Shown here piece after piece: positions 18,653 through 26,071 of a DNA stretch of 64,000 nt. The notes beneath the pieces are model-generated. The model had not been told where the DNA came from and ran no database searches. It saw only the letters and a program-made list of their open reading frames with translations. The stretch comes from Leptolyngbya sp. PLA1 (GTDB taxonomy: Bacteria > Planctomycetota > Phycisphaerae > Phycisphaerales > UBA1924). The stretch is taken from assembly GCA_021405315.1 (NCBI GenBank), contig QWIH01000019.1:33857-97856 (forward strand), in the 5' to 3' direction. How positions within the stretch are numbered: position 1 is the stretch's first letter; the number at the start of each line of letters is the position of its first letter. The position numbers and the translations under genes were made by a program.

Positions 18653-21634
18653 TCAATCGCGCCCCGGGGTCTTCTCGGCCGGCGCCGCCGCGCTGAACTC
18701 CCACTCACCGGATCCGATCTCGACCACGACCTCCGACCCGTCTCGCCTCACCACGCGTGCCCCCGCGACCCGCTCGATGGGCACGCCCCCTTCGCGCAGC
18801 GAGTTCACGTCCCTCGTCGGCACGTGCACCCTCGCCGCGACATTCGCAGGGATCCGAACCTTCAGCGTCAGGTGGTCATCGCCCAAGCGCCAGTGCGTCG
18901 CGATCTCACCCCGCACACTGCGAAACGACGCCCGCGCCCACGACAGCCCCCCGCCGATCCGGGGCCGGATCGTGCACCTGCCAAACCCCGGCTCGTCCGC
19001 TCGAATCCCGCCCACTCCCGTGAACAGCCACTCGCCGCACGAGCCGAGCGCGTAGTGGTTGAACGAGTTCATGCCCGGATCGTTCATCCCCTGCTCCGGA
19101 GTCCAGCCGTTCCAGCGCTCCCAGATCGTTGTGGCCCCGTGCTTCACGCTGAAGAGCCACGACGGGAACTCGTCCTGCATCAACAGTCGGTACGCCGCGT
19201 CGGGGTGGCCCGCGTCGTCCAGCGTGGGGAGCAGCAGCCCCACGCCGATGAACCCCGTGCTCAGCCGCCAACCCCTTTTCTCGAGGTCGCGCAGCAGGTG
19301 CCCCGCCGCCGCCTTCCGCTTCTCCTCCGGCACCAGGTCAAACGCCAGCGCGAGCAGATACGACGTCTGAGTCCCGTTCGCCACCGTGCCATCGTCCGCC
19401 ACGTACTTCGCGGCGAACGCCCGCCTCACCTCGGTGAACAGCCCCCGGTACTCCTCGGCACGATCCGTCTGCCCCAGCGCTCCGTACGACCGTGCCAGCA
19501 GGTCCGCGGACCGTGCGAAGTACGCCGTGCCGATCAGGTCTTTGGGCGTCTCCGCATCGATCGACAGCCAGTCGCCATAGTCGTTCCCGCGGTCCCTGTC
19601 GCGGACGAGCCCCGTGCTGTGGGCCCGGCACCACTCCACCCATGCCCTCATGCTCCCGATGTTCCGTTCGAGGATCCTCCGGTCCCCGTACACCTCATGG
19701 AGGGTCCAGGGCACGATCACCCCCGCATCCGCCCACGCGGGCGTGCCGTAGCTCAGCCCTTTCATCACCGGCGCTACGTCCGAGTGTGCGCCGTCCGCCC
19801 GCTGCGCGTCGCGTACGTCCACCATCCACTTCGTCATGAAGGGCGCAACGTTCGCCACACGCGCCGCCGTCGGGATGAACGCCTGCGCGTCTCCCATCCA
19901 TCCCATGCGCTCGTCCCGCTGCGGACAGTCCGTCGGGATGCTCAGGTAGTTGCCCCGCAGCCCCCACACGATGTTCGAATAGAGCCGGTTCAGCCTCTCG
20001 TCCGAACACTCAAACTCGCCGGTGGGGGGGAGGTCGCTGCCCAGCACCAGCCCCTCCACCGCCCCGACCTCCGGCGCCGCCGCCAGGCCGCTCAGCTCCA
20101 CGTACCGGAACCCGTGGAACGTGAACCGTGGCGCCCAGGTCTCCGCCCCTTCCCCGCGGCAGATGTACGCGTCCGTCGCCGCCGCCCCGCGCAGATTCTC
20201 CAGATAGAGCGTCCCGTCCGCGTTCAGCATCTCCGCGTGCCGCAGCGTCACCACGCGACCCGCCTCGCCGCGCACCGTGATCCGCGCGACACCAACCATG
20301 TTCTGCCCCAGGTCAAACACCCACCGCCCGGGAGCCGCCTCGCGCACGCTCCGCGCGGGCAGCCGCTCCAGCACCCTCACCGGCCGGTCCGGGGCATTCT
20401 CGATCGCCACCGACTCCGTGCGCGTGCTCACGGGCGACCACCCGCCTCCCGTCGCCCGCTCCGCACCCGGCGTGCACCACCCGGGCACCTCGCCCCGTGC
20501 GTCGTGCACCTCCCCGTCCATGATGTCCGACACGATGATCGGCCCGTCGTGCCGCTCCCACGCTGCGTCGCTCACGATCCGTTCCGTTGTCCCGTCCTCG
20601 TAGGCAATCTCGAGCTGCGCCAGCACGCCCGGCACACTCCCGTAGAACTCCCGCGCGTGAAACAGCCCCGCTCGCCCCGCATACCACCCCGGGCCCGCCA
20701 TGAACCCCACCACGTTCTCCCCCGGACGAAGATCGTCCGTCACGTCGTACGTCTGCCCATGCACCCGCACGCGGTAGTCCGTCCACCCCGGCGCCAGCCA
20801 CGCATCTCCCACGCGCTCCCCGTTCAGCCACGGCTCGTACACCCCGAGCGCCGTGGCGTACAGCCTCGCGTGCCGCACCGGCTTCTCGATCATGAACACC
20901 CGCCTCACGTAGGGCAGCCTCGTGTTGTTCAGCACCGCCGTGCCGCCCTCCGCCGCCTCCGCCCGCATCTGGATCCCCCCGACCTCATACTCCACCACCA
21001 GCCGCTTCTTCACGCCGTACGCCGGGTCAACCCCCATCGCCAGGTTGCTCGCGACGATCGCCTCGCCCCGTTCCGCCAGGCTTCGCACGACCCCCGTGAC
21101 GTCCGTCCGCGCCGAGCCGTCCACCGCCGCGTACTCCGCGCGACCGATCGTCACCCCGACGCGGCTCGGCCCCGCGTTCATCCATTCCCCCGCCCAGTCC
21201 TCCCCGGTCAAAAGCCCCAGCTCCCAGTGCGCACGCTCGCTCCATGGGCCCGCGCGCCCTTCGCCGTCCCACGCCCGCACCTGCCAGTAGCACCGCGCCC
21301 GGGAGTCCAGCGGCGTGCCCGCGTACTCGATTCCCACCGTTCCCGCGCTCTCCACCCGCCCCGTGTCCCACAGGTCCGGCTCGCCGCGCATCAACAAGTC
21401 CGGCGACGACGCCACCATCACGCGGTACGCCGTCTGCCTCGCGCCGCGCGCCGCCGAGTGCAGCCCCCAGCTCAGGCGAGGCGCTCTCTCGCCGATCCCC
21501 AGAGGGTTCTCAAGATATTCGCACCGCAGGTCAACCGCCGTCAACTCGGCCGCCGCCGGGGCCTGCCCCGAAGCACGCCACGCCCCCGCGAACAGCATCA
21601 CCACCACCACCAGCAGCAGTCGGCGCGTACGCAT
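18653..21634 (-). CDS. exported alpha-L-rhamnosidase (GH78)
   Basis: The 993-residue protein has a signal peptide (MRTRRLLLVVVVMLFAGAWRASGQ) and a good ribosome site (AGGAGGGG). N-terminal beta domains contain the GH78 signatures ENPLGI...PRLSW and GVYEPWLNGERVGD...LAPGWTDYR. The (alpha/alpha)6 catalytic domain has PTDCPQRDERMGWMGDAQ with Asp574/Glu575, the region of catalytic acids in this family. It hydrolyses terminal rhamnose from plant or algal polysaccharides and glycosides, most likely periplasmic or extracellular. No polysaccharide-utilisation partners are adjacent. Confidence 0.92.
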   Translation of the reverse strand: MRTRRLLLVVVVMLFAGAWRASGQAPAAAELTAVDLRCEYLENPLGIGERAPRLSWGLHSAARGARQTAYRVMVASSPDLLMRGEPDLWDTGRVESAGTVGIEYAGTPLDSRARCYWQVRAWDGEGRAGPWSERAHWELGLLTGEDWAGEWMNAGPSRVGVTIGRAEYAAVDGSARTDVTGVVRSLAERGEAIVASNLAMGVDPAYGVKKRLVVEYEVGGIQMRAEAAEGGTAVLNNTRLPYVRRVFMIEKPVRHARLYATALGVYEPWLNGERVGDAWLAPGWTDYRVRVHGQTYDVTDDLRPGENVVGFMAGPGWYAGRAGLFHAREFYGSVPGVLAQLEIAYEDGTTERIVSDAAWERHDGPIIVSDIMDGEVHDARGEVPGWCTPGAERATGGGWSPVSTRTESVAIENAPDRPVRVLERLPARSVREAAPGRWVFDLGQNMVGVARITVRGEAGRVVTLRHAEMLNADGTLYLENLRGAAATDAYICRGEGAETWAPRFTFHGFRYVELSGLAAAPEVGAVEGLVLGSDLPPTGEFECSDERLNRLYSNIVWGLRGNYLSIPTDCPQRDERMGWMGDAQAFIPTAARVANVAPFMTKWMVDVRDAQRADGAHSDVAPVMKGLSYGTPAWADAGVIVPWTLHEVYGDRRILERNIGSMRAWVEWCRAHSTGLVRDRDRGNDYGDWLSIDAETPKDLIGTAYFARSADLLARSYGALGQTDRAEEYRGLFTEVRRAFAAKYVADDGTVANGTQTSYLLALAFDLVPEEKRKAAAGHLLRDLEKRGWRLSTGFIGVGLLLPTLDDAGHPDAAYRLLMQDEFPSWLFSVKHGATTIWERWNGWTPEQGMNDPGMNSFNHYALGSCGEWLFTGVGGIRADEPGFGRCTIRPRIGGGLSWARASFRSVRGEIATHWRLGDDHLTLKVRIPANVAARVHVPTRDVNSLREGGVPIERVAGARVVRRDGSEVVVEIGSGEWEFSAAAPAEKTPGRD

Positions 21635-21724
21635 GGGCGGGCCCCTCCTAGGCGGACCCTGACAGCGTACCCGCCCGGTACCCGCCCGTGCGGCGTCTGA
21701 TGCGCCGCGCGGGTTCGCCGCGCC

Positions 21725-21949
21725 TCACTTCCCCGTCGGCCTGCAGGTGGAAAGCTTCAGCGGCAGGTACAGGGGGCACATCCCCAGCGCCGCCGTGGTC
21801 AGCATCACCACCCCGACCACCGCCGCCACAATGCCAAGAGCCGCGCCCTCCATCACCCTCAGCATCGAGAACGCCAGCACCAGCGCCGCGATTCCGATCA
21901 GCAGCCTCACCACCCGGTCAGCCCCGCCGACATTCCTGCAACCGCACAT
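21725..21949 (-). CDS. small DUF2892 (YgaP-like) membrane protein
   Basis: The 74-residue protein has two hydrophobic helices (VVRLLIGIAALVLAF and GIVAAVVGVVMLTTAALG) flanked by cysteines: CGCRNVG at the N-terminus and GMCPLYLPL...STC near the C-terminus, the DUF2892 pattern. It is the last gene of the run with the two YeeE/YedE halves (38 bases from the nearer). DUF2892 proteins commonly sit with rhodanese and sulfur-transport genes, so a role in sulfur handling is likely. Confidence 0.8.
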   Translation of the reverse strand: MCGCRNVGGADRVVRLLIGIAALVLAFSMLRVMEGAALGIVAAVVGVVMLTTAALGMCPLYLPLKLSTCRPTGK

Positions 21950-21987
21950 GAGAATCACTCCGTTCGCCCCCGGGTGTCCCGTCCGGG

Positions 21988-22557
21988 TCACGCGACCGCC
22001 GCGCGACGCTCCCGCTTCTCCAGCAGCACGAACAGCCCGACCGCGAACGCCGCCAGCCCCGCGATGAACCACCAGGGCGACACGTGTGTGACGTCCGCAA
22101 AGGTGACCTTCCCGAACTTCCACATCGGCTCCACCACCCGGGCGAGCCACGGGTAGGCCTCGGCGTAGACCGCCGCCCCCACGAGTGCCCCCGCGATGCC
22201 GACCGCCGCATCCCGCGAGCCCTGCCCGACCGCCGCCAGGGCCGTCCCCGGGCAATAGCCCAGCAGCACCATGCCGACGCCGAAGACCAGCCCGCCCCCC
22301 GCGTTCATCGCCAGCTCCGCGCTCTTGACGCTGAGGCCCTTGATCATGCCCAGTTGCAGCATCGCGTACACGCCGACCGCGCCCACGACGATCGCCGTCA
22401 GCATCGTCTTGAGCACGGTGAAGTCCCTGAACCTGAACTGGTTGACGATGACGTTGTACCGCGTCACGCCCCCCTTCTGCAGCAGAAAGCCGAACACCAG
22501 CCCCGTGATCACACCCATGAGGATCGTCCTCGGATCCGCGAAGAAATGCTCAAACAT
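21988..22557 (-). CDS. YeeE/YedE family sulfur transporter, half 2
   Basis: The 189-residue membrane protein has about five helices and the conserved segments VFGFLLQKGGVTRYNVI and LLGYCPGTALAAVGQG, with the cysteine that in TsuA/YeeE proteins lines the thiosulfate path. Its start overlaps the stop of the upstream half by 8 bases, so the two are translationally coupled and presumably pair. Substrates of the family are thiosulfate or related sulfur compounds (established for YeeE/TsuA); the exact substrate here is not shown. Confidence 0.85.
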   Translation of the reverse strand: MFEHFFADPRTILMGVITGLVFGFLLQKGGVTRYNVIVNQFRFRDFTVLKTMLTAIVVGAVGVYAMLQLGMIKGLSVKSAELAMNAGGGLVFGVGMVLLGYCPGTALAAVGQGSRDAAVGIAGALVGAAVYAEAYPWLARVVEPMWKFGKVTFADVTHVSPWWFIAGLAAFAVGLFVLLEKRERRAAVA

Positions 22558-23125
22558 GGCCCGCCTCCTTCCCGGCGCGACGCGCCCCGAAGCCGAAGAG
22601 CACCGCCGCCGCGACCACCCCGCTCACGAACATGCTCACGAAGAACGTCCAGCTCGACACCGCGAGCTGCAGCCCGCCCGAGATCCCGTGCCCGCTCGTG
22701 CAGCCGCCCGCCATCCGGGCCCCGAAGATCAGGATGAACCCGCCCACGAACGCCGCCGCGTACCGCTTCGCCACCGAGGGCCCGAAACGCTCGGCCCACA
22801 CGGTCGGCACGCTCTCGGCCTTGAACGTCCGCCCCAGCATCGCCGCCAGGAACGCGCCCAACACCAGCGAGATGTCCAGGGCCATCTGCCAGTCGAAGAT
22901 CGGCTTGAACCCGCCCCCCTTGGCCCCGTACTCCTTCACGTAATAGGCATTCTCCGCCACGTGCTCCGGGGCGACCGTGCAGAGCGCCGACCCCGCCGCG
23001 CCCACGAACGATGTGCTCGTCCCCAGCGCCTTCCCCATGAAATAGAACGTCGCCCAGCTCAGCACCCCGATGCCGATGCCGACCACGTAGGGCGACCATC
23101 TGGGCTTCCGCAGCAATCCGACCAT
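22550..23125 (-). CDS. YeeE/YedE family sulfur transporter, half 1
   Basis: The ATG at 23125 has GGAGG at a good distance. The 191-residue protein has membrane helices from the N-terminus (WSPYVVGIGIGVLSWATFYFMG) and the hallmark GARMAGGCTSGHGISGG with its conserved cysteine. Together with the downstream half it gives the two pseudo-symmetric parts that are one ~350-residue chain in TsuA-like transporters. The loop ENAYYVKEYGAKGGGFKPIFDW, between the first two helices, is also typical of the family. Confidence 0.87.
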   Translation of the reverse strand: MVGLLRKPRWSPYVVGIGIGVLSWATFYFMGKALGTSTSFVGAAGSALCTVAPEHVAENAYYVKEYGAKGGGFKPIFDWQMALDISLVLGAFLAAMLGRTFKAESVPTVWAERFGPSVAKRYAAAFVGGFILIFGARMAGGCTSGHGISGGLQLAVSSWTFFVSMFVSGVVAAAVLFGFGARRAGKEAGHV

Positions 23126-23235
23126 GCGGCACCTCCACCGGGCGCGACCCGCGCCCCTTGCCCCGTCAGAGTCCGTCACACGCCCGAAGGTTCCGAATGA
23201 GACGCCGCCCCGTCCCGGCACCAGGTCGCCGCCCT

Positions 23236-23640
23236 CTACACCGTCCCGCAGACCCTCGCCACCTGCAGGGTGTCCGCGTACTGCTGAAACCGAGTCACCT
23301 TGCCCCCCTCCAGCCGCCACACGTGCACGAACTGCGTGTGCTGGGGCCGCCCAGTCCCCTTGAACGTCCCCTTGTACCGCCCAAGCACCACCACCGCGTC
23401 CCCGGCGTCCAGCACCTCACCCACGTCCACCGCGAAGCCGTCCCACTCGCCCACGCACCGCGCGAACACGCCGTGCAAGACCGCCTCCGGACCCACGTAC
23501 GGGTTCTTGTCCGCGTACCTGAAGTTCTCCGCCTCGTTCCACACGATCTCCGCGCTGAACGCACCGAGAACCGCGGGGACATCCCCGCGACCGAACGCCT
23601 CGTAGATCCCCCTCACCACCCTCACGTGTGCTTCAGACAT
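23236..23640 (-). CDS. SnoaL-like / NTF2-fold protein
   Basis: The ATG at 23640 follows GAGGAGCC. The 134-residue product is a compact NTF2-like fold: an N-terminal helix pair (RVVRGIYEAFGRGDVPAVLGAFS), then beta strands (VWNEAENFRYADKNPYVG, VVVLGRYKGTFKGTGRP, FVHVWRLEGGKVTRFQQYADT). Members are polyketide cyclases, isomerases or ligand-binding proteins. The substrate is unknown, and the neighbours (sulfur transporter, TspO) give no hint. Confidence 0.8.
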   Translation of the reverse strand: MSEAHVRVVRGIYEAFGRGDVPAVLGAFSAEIVWNEAENFRYADKNPYVGPEAVLHGVFARCVGEWDGFAVDVGEVLDAGDAVVVLGRYKGTFKGTGRPQHTQFVHVWRLEGGKVTRFQQYADTLQVARVCGTV

Positions 23641-23723
23641 GCCGGCTCCTCGCGCGCCCACCCGAAGGCCCTAGTCTAGCGGGTGCCGATCCTGCCACCT
23701 CCCGAGCACTCACGGAGGGCCCC

Positions 23724-24233
23724 ATGCCCGCCACGTCCCCCCGAAACACGCTCCTGGGCTGCATCCTCTGGCCGGCACTCACGCTCCTTGCCGCGGCGTC
23801 CGGCGGGCTCGCCTCCTCCAACTCCAAAGACTTCTACGCGGCACTTACCCGCCCCGCCTGGGCGCCCCCGGGATGGCTCTTCGGCCCCGTCTGGACCGCG
23901 CTGTACGTCCTGATGGCCATCGCCGCCGTGCTCGTCTGGCTCACCCCGGACCGCCGCTCGCGACCGGCCCTTGTCCTCTTCACGGTCCAGCTCGTTCTCA
24001 ACGGCCTCTGGACGTGGCTCTTCTTCACCTGGAGGCTCGGCGCCATCGCCTTCGCGGAGATCCTGCTGCTCTGGGCTCTCATCGCCTGGACGATCATCAG
24101 CTTCGCACGCGTGCGCCGCGTCGCGGCTGTCATGCTCCTGCCCTACCTCGCTTGGGTCAGCTTCGCCTCGTTCCTCTCGCTGACCATCTGGAGGCTCAAC
24201 CCCACCATCCTCGGGACCTTCCCGCTGCCCTGA
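23724..24233 (+). CDS. tspO: TspO/MBR family tryptophan-rich sensory protein
   Basis: This 169-residue membrane protein has five helices. The TspO signature is unmistakable: FYAALTRPAWAPPGWLFGPVWTALYVLMAIAA at about 32-65, then LNGLWTWLFF and a C-terminal LPYLAWVSFASFLSLTIW with the cholesterol-site-like region. TspO binds porphyrins and is linked to oxygen, light or stress responses. GGAGG lies just upstream. It appears to be a single gene. Confidence 0.93.
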   Translation: MPATSPRNTLLGCILWPALTLLAAASGGLASSNSKDFYAALTRPAWAPPGWLFGPVWTALYVLMAIAAVLVWLTPDRRSRPALVLFTVQLVLNGLWTWLFFTWRLGAIAFAEILLLWALIAWTIISFARVRRVAAVMLLPYLAWVSFASFLSLTIWRLNPTILGTFPLP

Positions 24234-24242
24234 GCCGCCCGC

Positions 24243-24521
24243 TCACATCGAGTAGAACCCGCCCCCCATGTCCTTGATCTTCCCTTGCCTCGCCAGTTCC
24301 TGCCACACCTCACGCGAGAACTGGTTCGGAGGAATGATCCCCATCCCGTCGGTCTTCTTCCCGCCGGTCATGGGCCTCGATGCCCCCAGCTTCGACTCGT
24401 GGTCCAGCTTCGTGAGCTTCAGCCGCTTCTTGAACGCGTTGAACGCCTGCTTCAGCTCCAGCTCGCGCGCCGCCTCCGGCGATCCATCCGCCCCGCCCGT
24501 GCCCTCTGTCTGTGGTTCCAT
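24243..24521 (-). CDS. small conserved hypothetical protein, 92 aa
   Basis: The 92-residue acidic-to-basic protein has an N-terminal helix (ARELELKQAFNAFKKRLKLTKLDHESKLG). A conserved-looking tail (GIIPPNQFSREVWQELARQGKIKDMGGGFYSM) resembles a small winged-helix-like end. No signal peptide, membrane segment or cysteine is present. It is convergent with tspO, with 9 bases between stops. No function is recognised, but composition and codon use look genuinely coding. Confidence 0.6.
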   Translation of the reverse strand: MEPQTEGTGGADGSPEAARELELKQAFNAFKKRLKLTKLDHESKLGASRPMTGGKKTDGMGIIPPNQFSREVWQELARQGKIKDMGGGFYSM

Positions 24522-24578
24522 GCCCGCATCCTATCGACCGGCCGCGGGCGTAGCGTTCCCTTCCATCCAGAGCCCGCC

Positions 24579-25247
24579 ATGCACCACACCTGGGAAGCCG
24601 TTGACCACTACTTCGAGGCCGCCACCGGCGCCTCCGACCCAGTCCTCTCCGCCGCGCTCCGGGCCGCGTCTGACGCGGGGCTCCCGCCCATCCACGTCTC
24701 CCCGCTCCAGGGCCGCTTCCTCACGCTCCTCGCGCAGATTTGCGGCGCCTCTTCCATCCTCGAAGTCGGCACCCTCGCCGCGTACAGCACCATCTGCCTC
24801 GCCCGGGGCATGTCCCCGACCGGTCGCCTCACGACCCTCGAACTCGACCCGCGCCACGCCGCCGTCGCCCGCAACAACCTCGCCGCGGCCGGAATCCTCG
24901 ACCGCGTCTCGCTCATCGAGGGTCCCGCGCTCGAGTCCATGCGCACCCTTCACGCCCGGGGCCACCGTGTTGACCTCGTCTTCATCGACGCCGACAAGGC
25001 CGGCATCCCCGACTACTTCGACCTCGCCGTCCGCAGGGCACTCCCGGGCGCCGTCATCGTCGTGGACAACGTCGTCCGGGATGGCAAGGTGCTGGACCAC
25101 TCGGGCCAGGACCCTTCCGTCGAGGGGGTCCGCCGCTTCGCCGCCTCGCTCGCCTCCGACACCCGCATCGCCGCGACCACCCTCCAGACCGTGGGCGTCA
25201 AGGGCTACGACGGGTTTGCCATCGCCCTCGTGCCCAGATCCCAGTAG
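24579..25247 (+). CDS. class I SAM-dependent O-methyltransferase
   Basis: The 222-residue protein is of the catechol/caffeoyl-CoA O-methyltransferase type. Motif I is ILEVGTLAAYSTICLA (about 61-75), the acidic motif is LTTLELDPRHAAVARNNL, the metal-binding segment is LVFIDADKAGIPDYFD, and VIVVDNVVRDGKVLD (with the Asp/Asn pair typical of Mg-dependent members) follows. The substrate is unknown. It is divergent from the 92-residue protein and directly upstream of an ECF sigma gene. Confidence 0.9.
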   Translation: MHHTWEAVDHYFEAATGASDPVLSAALRAASDAGLPPIHVSPLQGRFLTLLAQICGASSILEVGTLAAYSTICLARGMSPTGRLTTLELDPRHAAVARNNLAAAGILDRVSLIEGPALESMRTLHARGHRVDLVFIDADKAGIPDYFDLAVRRALPGAVIVVDNVVRDGKVLDHSGQDPSVEGVRRFAASLASDTRIAATTLQTVGVKGYDGFAIALVPRSQ

Positions 25248-25306
25248 AATCCTGTGACCTGAGGCTCGGATCGGCGTTCTTCAACCCATCCCGCGGAGCG
25301 GCTGCC

Positions 25307-25942
25307 ATGACACCCCCACACGACACCGAAGCGCTCCTGGCCAAGGCGACGCGTGGCGACACCGCCGCGCTCGCCGCCGTCCTCGAGGAACTCGGGCCCC
25401 GCGTCCACGCCCGCATCGAGAGCCGCATCGGCCCCCACCTGCGTTCCAGCCTCGACGCCGATGACGTCATGCAGGTCACCTATCTCGAAGCCGTGCTCCG
25501 CATCTCGCGATTCGGCAGTGGGGGCGTCAGCGGCTTCCAGGCCTGGCTCACCCGCCTCGCCGAAAACAACCTCATCGACGCTATCCGCGCGCTCGAAGCC
25601 GCACGCCGCCCCGACCCCTCCAAGCGCGTCACCGCCGGTCCACGCAACGGGCATGAGTCCATGATGGCCCTCATCGATGTGCTCAGCGGCAGCCTGACAA
25701 CACCCAGCCGCCACGCCGCCAAGGGAGAGGCCATCTCCCACATGGAACACGCCCTCCGTCTCCTCCCCTCCGACTACGAGCGCGTCATCCGCCTCTACGA
25801 CCTCGACGGCAAGTCCATCGAGGAGGTCTCCAAGGAGCTCGGCCGCTCCGAGGGCGCCGTCTTCATGCTCCGCGCCCGCGCCCACGATCGCCTCCGCGAA
25901 GCCATGGGGCCCGCCGGTAACTTTTTTTCTCAGCAAGCGTGA
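25307..25942 (+). CDS. ECF-family RNA polymerase sigma factor
   Basis: The 211-residue protein has sigma region 2 (LRSSLDADDVMQVTYLEAVLRISRF...FQAWLTRLAENNLIDAIRALEAARR) and region 4 (LPSDYERVIRLYDLDGKSIEEVSKELGRSEGAVFMLRARAHDRLREAMG). No anti-sigma gene is adjacent. A large Ser/Thr kinase follows within 130 bases, as in planctomycete ECF groups that are tied to STKs, so control through phosphorylation is plausible. GGAG lies before the ATG. Confidence 0.9.
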   Translation: MTPPHDTEALLAKATRGDTAALAAVLEELGPRVHARIESRIGPHLRSSLDADDVMQVTYLEAVLRISRFGSGGVSGFQAWLTRLAENNLIDAIRALEAARRPDPSKRVTAGPRNGHESMMALIDVLSGSLTTPSRHAAKGEAISHMEHALRLLPSDYERVIRLYDLDGKSIEEVSKELGRSEGAVFMLRARAHDRLREAMGPAGNFFSQQA

Positions 25943-26071
25943 GTAACGCCCGCACGCTCCGTTCTAGCTCCCGGAGAGGGGGACTCCCACCGTCCGGAGG
26001 GGATGGTGTCTACGTCGTTCCCGACCGTGGGCGGTCGGAGGGACGCCCCGGCGGGACGACGGGTTGGTAGC

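Noticed and set aside
18824..21700. A 958-codon plus-strand frame
   Set aside because: Antisense shadow of the GH78 rhamnosidase.
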